From Serinus canaria (taxonomy: Eukaryota > Chordata > Aves > Passeriformes > Fringillidae): DNA of 64,000 bases. The stretch is from contig NC_066323.1 of NCBI RefSeq assembly GCF_022539315.1, positions 13,443,719-13,507,718 on the forward strand, in the 5' to 3' direction. The notes below the pieces were generated by a model. That model saw nothing but the letters and a program-made list of their open reading frames with translations. It had not been told where the DNA came from and ran no database searches. Shown piece by piece: positions 51,151-64,000 of the stretch. Position numbers and translations under genes: made by a program. Numbering within the stretch: the stretch's first letter is position 1; each line of letters begins with the position of its first letter.

Positions 51151-54100
51151 GTTTCTTAAACAATTTCTCTTTGATAATAAAGCCCAACTGTTTTGCATAA
51201 GGCAAGGCTGTGGTATATTTGCTAGCAAAGTTGGTGTGTAACAGTCAATTATTACTGCAGGGACAAGACTTTATACCCATTACAAGAGAATTTCCAACAC
51301 TGGATAACTGGTTTGATGACTGTCTTCCCAAAAAGAATGTTAATGCCATCACTTCCAGAAAAAAGTTACCTGCCTGAAAAATTCCCTGGTTTACTTCATT
51401 TGGTAGCCTGAGAAATCCATCAGCACAGCATGCCAGCATCATAGAAAATTAATGTACCATATATTAAAATGAGAGACCAGAGTATGTTTCAATTTAATTA
51501 AATGGCCATGTTTCTAGTAAATCCAAACAAAGAAACTATTTTTTATTTTGCAGCCACTGACAGAAAAACACTCAGACATGCATGTGAAAATGCAAAACAA
51601 AGCAGCAAACAACATATGTTGCCTTTAAATTATCTTATTATCTCCCCAGCTTTTCTTTCTCTGGCACAGAAGAATTAAATAGCTGGATGTGAACTCTCCT
51701 CTGTATTCAGCATTTTCCATGGGTCACCCCGGAATGGTTCTCACTGCTTTAGCTCTCACTTATGTGTGACTTCCATGGGGCTTAGTTCCTCTGGAGATGG
51801 TGGGAAATGTTTATTGGGGTAGAGCTCAGAGCTCTGGGGTTCAGTTCAGAGAGCACATGTGCAACTAATCCCTGAACACCTTGAAAATGCAAAAAGAATT
51901 CATTCTGAAGAAATAATTTTGTATCCCAAAGCTTCCTGTATTCTCTCACTGAAATTATTGAATGTAGCAAGATTAGATTTGTGGAACAGAGAACAAAGAG
52001 CCATGGAAAATGAGTTTCTTGGTTTATGTGTTTAACAAATCCAAATGTGTTTTCATACACTGCAGGCCCTCATCATAGATGAATATTGCACAAAAATGAA
52101 CCTGAAATAAGTTCATTTTCCTACTCACATTTTGCTGTCAGTCACCTTCAGCCTGGCTTGGTCTTACTTCTCCATCTCTTCTCCCAAATGAAATATGGAG
52201 GAAATTATGTTAATTTAGTATCTCTGAAGTGTTATACAACAGAACTAGAGACAAAATAAGTTTTCTACACTCACTGTTATCAACCACAGGCATCAAAGTC
52301 ATAAAAGCTGCAGTATTTAAAAATATTGCTGCAATCATTTGTTTACATGTGGTCTTGCATATTCCAGAATTTTCATATTGGAAAAAAGGGCAAAGTTCTC
52401 ATATTCCTATTTGTTCATAGGGGTAAGACTAATGCACATAGAAAACCTCTGAATATAAAGAAGTGGATGAGCTTTTCCTAATGCAGTTTATCACTGTGTG
52501 ATGGCCATGACCTCCAGATATAAAATACAATTCTTTCAATAACTGCATTAATGGTGCTTTAAGATGCCTAGGGTGAATTTTTTAGTTGTCTCTTAGAAGA
52601 AAAGAATTAAGATACTTTCACATAAAATACTTTTCCATATTCCACATGATGAGAATCCAAAGTCCTGCCAAAATTACCCTTCATTTCTCCCTATCTTCCA
52701 AGCAATATATTTTGAAAGATTACAGCTCTCCTTAGCATTGCTTGGAATAATCAGAAACCCTTTGGGCTCAGTTCTTGACTCCTAACCAGAAATGAGGCAT
52801 GATAACACTGAATGCATGAGTTAAAGATATGCTAGTTAAATGCATGTTTTATTAGTAAATAACATTTTGGGAAAATTAACATCTTATTCATGATAATCAA
52901 AAAATTAAGTTCTCTCTGCAATTGCCAATGCATGTCTCTAAATTAAATTAGAGGGAAGACTCAGAAAATGTGAACTGACACCATTTCATTGATTGTGTAG
53001 ATTAAGGTTCAAATCCAGTACCTAACTATCAGGTCAGCTGGTCTGTCATCCCTACTAGTGAAACAATAGCAATGCTTAAAGGACTGTACAGAGATAACAC
53101 AAATCCCTCCTTCACCCTATTGTCTCACCCAAATGACACCTTCTGAATAAGATGCTTTTTGAAACAATTGCAGGTTAACAGCTCTTGTGGAATTCCAGCC
53201 TTTTTAGAAACATTAGTTTTTCTTCAGAGATTTCAATTTAGCATGACTGAAACAAGTAAATAAAATAAATTGACATAATAATATTGAAAGCAAGCAGGGC
53301 TCCTTGCAAACTCAGGAAGAAACTATGCAGTTCCACAATTAAACCATCAATAATGTTAAAATATTCCTATGCTGCATCTGGATTTAAAAAATCCTAACAC
53401 ATTTTAACCACTTCTAGGCACCATATTAAAATATTATTAATTTCTAATTTGAAAAAAACATAATAAAGGGGAAAAAACCTGAAAAATGAACTTCAGTGTT
53501 ATTAAAATAATTTTAACTTAGAAATGTGTCTCTTCCAAGAGCTTCATCTTTCAGAATCATGCTTTAGTATTTCAGTGGCTTCAGCTTACTCATTGTCTAC
53601 ATCAAAATACAGTGTCAGAAGAGCTCAAGGGTCAAGGTTTTCCCATTCCTATTTTTAAATTGTATTCAACTTTACAGCTGTACCAATGGCTTTAATGAAC
53701 AGGCTTCTGTTTGCAACTTATCAGGTGTAGGGGAGATGATAAAAGGGATTGAAATTTCAGTTACAGCAACATATGTTGTTTAGCCAAAAATATATTATGC
53801 TGCAGTAATATAAAAAAATACCACAGAAGAACTTTTATATAATTCCTCAAAAGTCCACAAGCTCATCTTTGCACCTGTACCTGAAAAACCTCAAATTAAA
53901 AATGTAAATTTCTGTTTCCTGTTAGAATGCTTTTCTGCTTGATTTTGAGTTTTAAAGGATAAGAAGCCATATTCTAAAATCTCAGATGAAGCCTCTTTTG
54001 TCCTCTTTGTATTTTGCTTAAGCAAAACTCTGCTGATCTTATTCTGTTGCAGCTTTTAGTCTGTTTGCATATTTCTTACTTTTAACTGTAAAAATGTGTC

Positions 54101-56872
54101 ACATCTTTAGAACATGTTCTAACCTACATTTCTGACTTATTCCAAAGTATCTATGCATTTCATTTTCCAAAGTAAATACAAAATAAAATAAACAGCACTG
54201 GCAATTACAAAATGGAAATGATGAAGCAGGTGATAATTATCCTTCACCAAAATTGCTGCACTGACATTCAAAAATGAAGTTTAAAATGCTAATTATTCTA
54301 TAATAAAAATCAAGTGTATATATGATCACTGAGGAAACACATACATCTTGGTTAGTTATTTTAAATAAAATTATACACAAATAATGTCAGACCTATGGGA
54401 TAATTCATATTACCCTAAATTAGGTCACACCAAACACAAAAGCTCTTTATACAAAACATGCAGAGCTAGAGCCTACTTTCCTTTGGTCGTAATACAAAGT
54501 GCCTGTAAACTTGTTTTTCTGGTCAATCTAACCAAGCTAAAAGTCATTGGACAGTGCAGTCCAACCTGCCTTGCCCTGGTTATGGCTTTCTGTCACTGGG
54601 AGGGTCAGTGGTGCATGGGCAGGAGCAGCTGAAACATTTCACATTGACTCAAAAGAGCTGCAGGTGTAGAAGCACCTCCTTAAAATTAAAATTTAAATGA
54701 AATTTCATTAGAATAGCAAAGAAACAAGAGGGTGGTAAAAAATCTGCAGAACAGCACAACTTATACATATATACACCTTGCAAGTGGCTTTTCACTGTAA
54801 CAAAAAGCTTAATAACACCCTAGTTACAGTAATTACATGGTCTTTCTGTTAACGTTGCTCCAACATATTTAATTTAATTTGAATAAAACAAATTGGTTTT
54901 GTTAGAACTAACAAAGACCATGGTGGATCCTTTCCATGATCATATTGCAGGTGGTATCTTGGGGTAATCTTACTTAATTTTTATATTAATAGTTTTTAGG
55001 ATGGTTGTTACTTCAACCAAATCTTCTGTCATTAAGTGTAAAATGCTGGACAATGTCATTAGTGCAATTAATTAAGCAGCTAATGCATTGTGAGGAGGAT
55101 ATTCAATTATACCTCCCTGGAATTGCATACCAGGGGTGCCATAACCAGGTCAGTTTGAAATGCCTGTGTCTGTCGTTACAACACCACTCAGTGCAACAGA
55201 GTCTGAACTAAACCATCCAGTGACTATTCAGGCACTAATTTCCTATTTCAGTCTTGTCTGACACATGTATGAATCTTATTTCTCAATATTCTCCTTGAAC
55301 GTTCATTCCATGTGAACATGAGCAGCACACAAGGCACAATGTTGGCTTGCAATAAAAAGTGTGGCTACATTTAAATGCAATCTTCACCAAGAGAGAACTA
55401 TTAGCTAGAACTATCTAAAGGTAGAAAACTTTATCCAATACTTTCTGTCAGTTTTAAGACAAGCAGGTTAGCTGAATGTGTTCATCAAAACTACTTTAAT
55501 ACAGGATATTATTGCTCTGTCCTACTGCATAAATCTATGAGACTTGAAATGTTTATTTCACACCTTTCCCAAAAATTATTAGAAACCACAAGAAGTCAGA
55601 AATTGCAGAATTTTTAAATGACAGCATGAAGATCAAAGTGGTTGAAGACAGGAAAAGATTTAAATATGTGTTGGATGGAAGAAATGTGGGTTGCAATCAC
55701 CAAAGTAAATATTTCTAAATAACATTCAGGAAACTGATTTAGCAATGACATTTAAGATTTTAGAGATTATGCTGAATTACAAAATTGATTTCTGCTTTGT
55801 GTGCTATTTTCCAAGACTGCCTGAGTAGAAGCAGTGGTTTTAGGTTTTCTGGGGTAAACTTCTTCCACCCCAAATATTCTGCCAGTACAATCTGATAGTG
55901 TTTGTGATTAAAAGGTAGCTCCAAGAAACTTTGGAGTGTGTTTCAATAATTGACTGCTAACCATCCCTAGTACACCCAATAAACATTCCTGACCCAGTTT
56001 ATGGCTATAATTGAAGATTTCTTGTTTAAAATTTTCAGATTCAGCATAGGACAGAAAAAAAACTTCTAACATCTAAAATATGAATTTAAAATATAAACTC
56101 CTACCCCACAGAACAACAATTTTGTCTTTTTTTGTTTATTTAACCCACCATTTATCTCATTCTAAACAAAGTGGGTACCAGAGTGTCAGCAGAGTGGAAG
56201 GATAATGCAATGGCAGCTTTGGATTCTTCTGCTACCAAACTTTAGAGAGTAACACATTGAGGCCCTGGCTTTAATGACAGGGGAAAAGGAAAGAACTGAG
56301 TTCAATCAATTCAAAGCTGATTTTTATTTCCTTCTATAAATGTTTTTTTATGTCAACTGGATAGTGTTCTAAACTGTACAGTGGCAACTTTGAAATATCT
56401 GAACGTTTTAGAGCTCTTCAAAAGCAAAATGTCCTACCCAGATATTTATTTCTCAGGAGTACATGACATTTTCAGTTACCGTGCTTCCTGGTCTCTAATT
56501 CTGTTTATACAACTGTTTATACACTCCTAAATTCAGTAACCATGAAATTTTCCCCCGATTTAAGAAAAAGTGGTATTGTTACCATCTCACCACATGCTGA
56601 TTTCAATAGGTGCAAAGACATGGCAATATTTCTTACTTTCGCCAGCTTTTTCTAGAATATTGCCAGACAAAGATTTGTTTTTACTTTTTCTCTTATATTT
56701 CAACACTATCAAAGGCTGAGATAACCTGATGTGCTGAATCTGAATTTACCCTCTCAAAAGCACAGTTTAATTATACTGGAATTCCAGTGACCTGTATATT
56801 TATCAAGTTCCTCTGCACTCAGCATGCAGATCAGCACAGCAAGTACTTGAGCTTGGTGCAATCAGAATTACT
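51151..56872. other. Unique AT-rich non-coding DNA
   Basis: No gene or recognisable repeat is seen. Open frames are sparse, none above 92 codons. A perfect B-box-like GGTTCAAATCC at 53016-53026 has no partner A-box. Nothing else is identified. Confidence 0.6.
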
Positions 56873-56902
56873 AGGAGATCTTTAATTAAAATGTGATCTC
56901 CT
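56873..56902 (+). repeat. Inverted repeat enclosing a TTTAATTAAA palindrome
   Basis: AGGAGATC (56873-56880) and GATCTCCT (56895-56902) form a perfect 8-bp inverted repeat. The spacer contains the 10-bp palindrome TTTAATTAAA (56881-56890), a paired homeodomain-type core. It sits 10 bp upstream of the X-box. Confidence 0.8.
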
Positions 56903-56912
56903 GATTCCCATG

Positions 56913-56926
56913 GTTGTCATGGCAAC
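56913..56926 (+). promoter_or_regulatory. RFX X-box
   Basis: GTTGTCATGGCAAC matches the symmetrical X-box GTTGCCATGGCAAC at 13 of 14 positions, with one perfect half-site. RFX proteins bind such sites as dimers, often in enhancers and promoters of ciliary and neural genes. A match with at most one mismatch is expected about 0.01 times in 64 kb of uniform random sequence, so this is unlikely to be pure chance. It may nevertheless be non-functional. Confidence 0.45.
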
Positions 56927-59900
56927 TCAGGCTAAATAAAATAATCTGAGTGATACCACATCAGCACTCTTTGTTGTTTTTAATGTAGGATTATGATTGC
57001 AATCACTATATTAACAACTGTGCTTACTTTAGTAGCATGATTTATTTCTTCTTGGGAGTACAGCCTTAGGGATACATTTTATGTTTCTTATGCTCCAAGC
57101 AGACAGAATTCATTAAATCCAGTCTCTAATGTCAAACATGTTCCTGCCATGTAACTGACCTCAAGATACTGAGTCTGCTGGGGTTCTGACAGCACAAAAG
57201 TATATTTTTAATATGATTCTGATATTCTGTCTCCTCCTGCTTATATTTGAAAAGAATTGAGTATCATGGCAAGCATCTTTTATAAAAGTTACAGTAAAAA
57301 ATTAATGCCAATCTTTAAAAAATAGACCACATAAACGTTAGATTTATGGTTTTGTGGGTTATCATGCCACTCCATTGTGCCTTTGATGCTGGGTGACAAT
57401 TCTCACTACCACACAAGAGACTTAAAAACACAGATGAAGCTGAATTTTACTTCATTCTTTATCCAGTGAGAACTAAATGGCAGCTTCTGTGAATAACAAA
57501 GAGAAATGCATGACATGCAACTTGGGGATGGAGGAACAGTGCAAATGAAACTCAGTGTTTTATAATTAAGTTACATAATGAGCAGCTCACAGCAGGAGAG
57601 ATGAACAAGAAGGATGAAGCTGCACCATAACATCCGAAATTAAAGCCTGAGCTGCTCATGGCAGAGTTGCTTCTCTTGGATTCAAATAAATGTGAATTCC
57701 TTCCAAAGCTATAACTAAAACCACCATACAAAATTGTTAGGAATGACATAGGTTTCATTTTCCCCTAAGGTTCAATCCATGTTTTGCTGTTCTTTGACCC
57801 TGAAGAATATTATAGGTTGTTCTAATATACACCCAAGCATAAACAGTGCAGATCACTCTGTCAGCACCCACCAAATCATAAAGAACAGTATCCATAACTG
57901 AGAAAACAAAATATTGCAGGTGAGTTCCAAAACATTGCCAGTCCTTTGAACAGCTTTTGATAGGTGACAACATATTTGTCCCTAAAGTAGCACTGCACAC
58001 AGTCCAAACAGACACACCAATGATGTTAATTACTGGTGATCACTTTCTGATGGATATCTCAGTTTGGTTGTCCAGGTCATTCATTACTCTTTTGCTGGTA
58101 CAAAGTGTAGGCTTTGAATGAAGCCCATAAGAATTAGAATAGTGAGAGGTCAGGGGTGAGTGGGACATGAAGATTCACATCCTTTTCAGAAGGAAGCAGA
58201 ATACTGCAAACAGGATATCAAATATGTAACAAATCCTAATATTAAGACTTCAATAAGAAAAAGCTACATTCAAAGGAATATTTTCCTGAGTAGAATCAAA
58301 ATGTAGTTCCTGGTAAACAATATTTATAAAAAAAAAAAAGACATTTTTCTAAATGTCACCATATGTATTTTTAGGTGCCTGTTAGTACCAATTTAATGAA
58401 ATTACAAGTTATTAAGTCAAATGAGATTTTCCTGCTATTCTATTAATTTGCAATGTTATCTCCTCTGTGCTTCATTCAGCTACAGTCAATCCAAACTAAG
58501 TTTAAAATAGAAGCAAATGGCTGTTCCCTCCCTGTGTTTCTGAATGGTTTGCAGCATGCACAAACCATGATTTTGAAAAATGATTCACACAGAAATGTCA
58601 CATAAACACAATTAATACATTCATTGAGATGTCGTCACCTCGTCCCATGGGTGCAAAAGTACAATGCAGCAAATTGTTTTCAGTAGGAAGTACACTCACC
58701 AGCTCTAAGTAGCTTATTTAGAGAGTTCAGGAATTAAAACAACTTACTTTTTTAATCTAATTGATCAGCTAGATTTTACCTTCCACATTGTTTTATTGGA
58801 AATACCTAAGCAGACCAAAATGTAACCACAGGTGTGTCTCTGCAAACACGTTCTTTTGGTTCCCAAGAACTTTCAAGCAAAGTGTATTTTGAAAATTGAT
58901 CCTTCTCTTCTGTTAAAATCATTGTTTTATGATTATTTGCATCCACCAAAAACATGGATAGTTGACAAAAATACAGACCAAGGAATTGCATACACATAGG
59001 ATTGCTATGCCACTGTGCAATCCATCATGATCTGACCCCTACATCAAATCCTTCAACCTCTTCCAGTGCTGCAGGAAAGGACAGGGCAGCCAAGGAAGAA
59101 ACAAATGGATGCTACTCTGTATGGCCTGCACAGCTCATAACTTGGAATATCTGAAGAAATTACTCCACTGTGTTTATAGAAAAAGGACAAAAAGAATTAA
59201 ATAGAAAAAAATCCAACCTTGAAAAACCATGCTCTAATGGAAGGTATGGACTTGCATTTAATGGTAGAGGAAAATACACTATGAAGTTTTGTAGGCATAA
59301 GATTTAAAATGAATCTAGTAAGCATGATATTAAAATGGGTAGAATTTGCTTTGGAGAGAAGAGAAGCAGAGAGTTCAAAAAGATGAGTTACTGGAAATTA
59401 GACCTACTTCTCCAATGCTGATTTTAGACATCCAACGTAGATCTCCAAAGAAATGCAAACAGAAGTCAATTCATGCTCTTCTGAGATAAAAGGGAGCTTT
59501 GCCAGTGAGATGAAGTCCACAGCCAGCAGAAAAATCAAATATTTACAGAGAAAGGCTTAAACTGTTCTGCCAGAGCCAGCTTCAGTAGGAGTAACTTAAT
59601 TGATGTTAATAGTGCTTTAGCTGACAACTCAGCAAACTCTGACATGAAACTGTGTCATCTGTGTGTGTATGAGGATTTCAACATTTTCATTCTATCCCAT
59701 CCAGCTGCTCACATTTCTGCTCTGAATATTACTCTCTTAATCTCTTTAAATCTGTGACTTCTTTTTTGCATAATAAATTAAAAGCCAGCTGTAATGTGAT
59801 AAGACCTTTTTTTTTTCCTTTGACAAAATGAAACTTAAAATCTGCCTATACTAGGTGAAACCTTTTGTTCCTTAAAATTCCTGTAGACAAATTGCCTACT

Positions 59901-62900
59901 GAAAAAAAAAAAAAAAAAATTGCCTGCTGCTCACCAGGCTTCTCATTGTGAATATCTTTTAAATTCTCACTGACAGGTGACTTCATCAATGTCACTATAA
60001 GAATGCCACTCAGTCTCATTGAAAAAAATGAAAGGGAAAAAAAATCAATATTGTCTTCATACTTTCTTTAGTCAACGATTTTCGGAAGCTAAATCTCCAC
60101 ACTTACTGTTTCACCCCCCTTCTGATAAATAGCTTTAAAGAATTCAAGGAAAAGTGTCCAAATACCCTCAAGTGAAGTCTGGATATACTTGGGCATTGAA
60201 TGAGCTGGTACTAAAGAAACTACATTGAGAGCTGCTTTGGGTTTATTTTTCAGTGTGAGTAGCACTTAAGATCAAGCCACAGGGAAGAACTGGGTGTTTT
60301 GGCTTCATGGAGGGCAGCAGACATCCTCTGACAGATATTGAATTATGTTTGAGCTGGAGACAAGTAAATGTTCCAAATCAGGGCTTAACTGATTTATCAG
60401 ACAGTACAGTGTTATAATTTTCACACTGTAGCTGTGTACTCTAAAGTCATGAGAGTTCTTATCTTTTAAAACTTTCAATTATTTATTTGGGGCAGTTTTA
60501 GAAGCAGAAGTCCTGTTTGTCAGTATTGACCTCAAAACACGAAAAAGGAAAAAACCTCACAGCATTGCTGAAACCATGACTGAATATATCTCATTACTCA
60601 GAAAAACAGAATATAAATTAGAAATTGAAAAGATGCAGAAACAATTTAACTTCATGCAAGTAAAAGAAAACAGTCCTAAAATTCTTATAAGTTTTAAGAA
60701 ATACCCCTTTATGTAGCAGTCCTAAAATCTTGGCCCATTCTCATATACCATAGCTTGCAAGGATTTAAGAACTTTCTCCTGCTTATGAGAATCTCTGCAT
60801 GAATGTGATAAAACACAACTCTGCAATAAAACACTGCATTATGGCAGAGCCCTGCTTCAGCACCTACTCACTACTAAATAACTGCCTTAGAAAAGGGGTA
60901 ACTACGGTTTTTATGGCCTCCACTTTGCCTTTTTTGGGGGTAATAAACATAGAAAAGGTAATTCCTATACAGAATCGTTAAGAGGGCTATGTTTTGTTAA
61001 AATCCTGCTCCCCTGATCATCCCATCAGGTGCATAATTCACTCTCCAGTCTTAGTTCTTGCTTTGAGTTTAGAGTTCAAACTTAGTTACACTGAACAATT
61101 TCAGTCAGAAGTTTATTTCTCCATAAAATAATTTAATTTCTGTTTAACAGAGGCCGCAGAGTACATGTCATCAAATTCATTCAGTGAAGAGCAGAATACA
61201 AGGAAAGAAATTGATTTGACAAGCTAATGGTTTTCTTAACAGCCTTTTGTCACTGGTCTTTTATTTGAATCCCCCTAGATGAGGAAGAGCCTGTCTGGGT
61301 ATTTCCAACTTGATATGACCTATGATTTTCTTTTGTGAACTCAGTGGGTCCATTTCTGTAAAGAATGTCACATGTCTAGTTCACCATGACATGTTAACAA
61401 AAATAGTTCCTTCAACATTTTAAGCCTGTTTTAAAAAGAGCAGTAATATTAACAAATGGGTTCTGTGATGCTTTAGATAATTCTCAAGCTATTTCAGTCC
61501 ACATGTCTGATGCAGAGGTGATGTATCCCTGAAGTAGGCTTGCAAAGTGTAAGGCACCGCATGTCGCAGGAAGAGAAATAAGCAAAGAATTCATGCTACA
61601 CCACAGGCAGTGGCACTGTTGGCATGGCTGATGGTCCAAAAGTACATTTTGCTTGCTATTATTTCATGTTTATGATTCTGCTTCATTGTATAGTGACAGA
61701 CAAATTCCACAGGTGTCATGCAACTTCTTAAGCAGGAGTATTTATCCAGCTGTGTGTTCCTTGTTCCTTTCAAAGGACCTTTAAATATTAATATTGCAAC
61801 AACAGAGGGGCAGAATTCCCCTCTCTTCATACACCTACCTTGCCTCACTTAAGGCCACCACTTTTGTGATGGTTACAACAATGAAAAAACTTCTGGATTA
61901 CTTTCGAGTTTCATTAAATTGATATTCTGCAACATAAAGATCCCATTTTCAAAGATAACTCTCCTAATTATTTTGGTTTCTTTTAATACCATTCATTCCA
62001 GGGTTATTTTGCAGTGCATAAGCTGGAAACACCAGGGTGCTCTCAAAATGTAGTGCACTGCCAGGTGGATGGGCTGGAACATTCTCATTGCACAAGGGCA
62101 GCAAAACACTTGATTCTGGCTAATTGCAAGTGTGCAGAGGCAGGCTATAATGTCTCCAGTCCTCCATAATGCAGCATTATTTGGTGCTGTTTGACCATAA
62201 AGTGGCTGTATCCTGCACATGATGCCTTTGTATCACACAGACATTCACCTGGATCTGCTGTATGGATTGTCACTATCTCTCTTCTGCTGGAATACAGTTT
62301 TTTAGACCCTTGCCAAGCATTTTTCTGCAACATCTTGAGAAGTGTTTGGTGTCATACTGCAGTTTCAGAGACAGCAGCAGATGAGACAAAACCCTGGGAG
62401 TAATCCAGCATGGCTTTCCATAGGTTTGGATTGCAAAGTTAAAGTCCTTGCTGTTTTTATGACAGTAATGTTTCTCATTAAGTAGTCAGACAGTCCATGA
62501 AATCACTGCAAAAGTGTATTTTTTGTATGTAATCCGATTATTTAAAAATTCCTGATTATCTAGGAAAGAGCTACTCTATTGGCTACGAAAATGGATGGCT
62601 TGCTGAAGAGGCCTGCACTGTTACAGGCAGTAAACTGAAGAGATTTATACATAAACTTGCAAACAAAGATCAGATACTATTGTTTCAAGAGACAGTAGAA
62701 ATATCTCAGTAAATAACTCCATCACTTTCATTTGACACATGCTTCTTTTGGGATCTGGTAGCACATATCTTCCTGGGAGTGGTGGCCAAACTTCTTTCTC
62801 CCCTTCAGGACACTCTTTCAAGCAGGCAGTTTAATTACTGCCTGCATTGACTAGTTTTCTGCAGGGTAGATGCACTCTGCAGTTGGTTTAGGAATACTGA

Positions 62901-64000
62901 GCCTTTGGCAAAGAGCAAGCATAAAATTATCTTTGGAATCTTGCCCCTGGAAAGTATTTCTAGATACCTGGAGCAGACAACTGACAACTTTATCAAAACT
63001 TGGGAATTTGCCATGATGTAAGTATTGGAATTACTGAGGCTGTTCTAAAATGCATGGCATTTCTGATGGGTAGATAAAAAATGGGAGCACAAAAATTAAG
63101 CCAGGCACTCATTGCTTTTGAAGGTACATTCCTTCAATAAATGTCAACATGTTAAAGTTGTCAAGTGTGTTAGAGGACACCTTTCAGGGAGTTACTAAGA
63201 TATGCTTTACATCCACTGATGGCTTTCTTCTCTTGTTAAGTTCTTCATCACTGAAAGAAAATATTTTTGCATTCATGGCTTGCTAGAATTGCAGAAAGAG
63301 TCATTTCCTAAAATTTAACCAAGAACTCTCTCATGACAGAGCCTGTACCCACCTCAGCTCCCCCGGAGCAGTGTGGAGGTCACTTGGAAGGTGGGAAGTG
63401 TCAGCAGCTCAGAGACTCCCCAGGACAGCTCCAGCAGGTCACCACATGGGTGGAGCTCACAGCTGTAAAACCCTGCACACAGCCGTGATGGCAGGGCCCA
63501 GGGGCTCCCATGAGCACCGCAGCACAGCAAACACTCAGCAGCTGCACTAGGCATTCCTGTCTCCACCAAAGGCAATGCCAGGGCTCTCAGCACATCCAGC
63601 TCCATTACTTGATTTCTACAGGGTCTTCTTCAGAGCTGTCATTAAACTATCAAAGCCACCTGGAGCCAATTAGTTATGTAAATTATATTTCAAAAATATG
63701 CTAATAACAAAGCTACATCCGGCTTTAATAATGCTACAGGACAAAAAGTTATCTCCTACTTTGGTCCTTCATCTCCCTTCACTAAACAGTTTTATAGTTA
63801 AGGAATTACTCAAGCTTCCCTGAAAGAATTCATTATCTGCACCAAATAAGATGCTCTGCATCCTGTTATCTTTTCTAGATGTACTTTTTCTTTCCCTAAA
63901 CCAGCCATCATAGTAGCCACACCTGTAATGCTTTTGTGTTAAGATCACCACACCCTCATTTTAAATACTTAACCTGAAAAGGGTGAAGTCTTTGCCCATG
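56927..64000. other. Unique AT-rich non-coding DNA with a GC-richer end
   Basis: No gene is recognised. Contents: A-run 58328-58339, octamer ATTTGCAT 58935-58942, the A18 tract at 59902-59919, a 15-bp near-palindrome (7-bp arms) at 62166-62180, and a GC-richer patch at 63340-63610 that I cannot assign. Open frames reach only 85 codons. Confidence 0.6.
59890..59929 (+). repeat. A18 tract between near-identical 12-bp direct repeats
   Basis: An A18 run (59902-59919) lies between AATTGCCTACTG (59890-59901) and AATTGCCTGCTG (59918-59929, sharing its first two bases with the A run). The copies agree at 11 of 12 positions. A poly(A) tract bounded by a duplicated target site is the mark of LINE-type retroposition. 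Here the inserted sequence would be little more than the tail. Confidence 0.5.

Noticed and set aside
53016..53026. Perfect polymerase III B-box consensus GGTTCAAATCC
   Set aside because: No A-box at the right distance and no tRNA or SINE context.

Overview
The window reads as vertebrate nuclear DNA without a recognisable gene, most likely from a bird. It is AT-rich, CpG dinucleotides are scarce as in a methylated vertebrate genome, and recognisable transposons are few. The only LINE family I can identify is CR1, the dominant LINE of birds and other sauropsids. No L1 or Alu-like sequence is visible. A crocodilian or turtle source cannot be excluded, and the exact species cannot be read from the sequence.

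No protein-coding gene, rRNA, tRNA, CRISPR array or intact mobile element was found. The open frames are short (longest 167 codons), scattered on both strands, and show no family motif. A rough estimate puts the longest chance frame in 64 kb of this composition at about 150 codons, so their lengths need no coding explanation. The window is best described as intergenic desert or part of a very large intron. Nothing in it decides between the two.

Layout: 1-4.9 kb, unique AT-rich DNA with one weak TATA/ORF/AATAAA coincidence near 2.0-2.3 kb. 4.95-5.55 kb, internal fragment of a CR1 ORF2, plus strand. 5.5-14 kb, unique DNA with a GC-richer patch at 9.5-10.1 kb. 14.0 kb, an 18-bp tandem duplication. 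14.8-14.95 kb, a CR1 3' end, minus strand. 15-31 kb, mostly unique DNA with CA, AAAC and AAG microsatellites, a nested direct/inverted repeat at 20.0 kb, a purine tract at 22.7 kb, and octamer (ATTTGCAT) sites that begin to cluster from 25.7 kb. 31.7-31.9 kb, a probable MIR-type SINE. 36.0 kb, a possible tRNA-derived SINE head on the minus strand. 39.2-39.4 kb, short palindromes and a tandem duplication. 43.5-43.7 kb, a homeodomain-site-rich candidate conserved element. 46.3-46.55 kb, a GC-rich island with repeated CCAGGGG cores. 51.1 kb, a row of three AT-rich hairpins. 56.87-56.93 kb, an RFX X-box next to an inverted repeat that encloses a homeodomain palindrome. 59.9 kb, an A18 tract between near-identical 12-bp direct repeats.

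I found no convincing new biological system. The items most worth a second look are the X-box module at 56.9 kb, the MIR-type and tRNA-headed SINE relics at 31.7 and 36.0 kb, the hairpin row at 51.1 kb, and the unexplained GC island at 46.3 kb. All need comparative alignment to judge.
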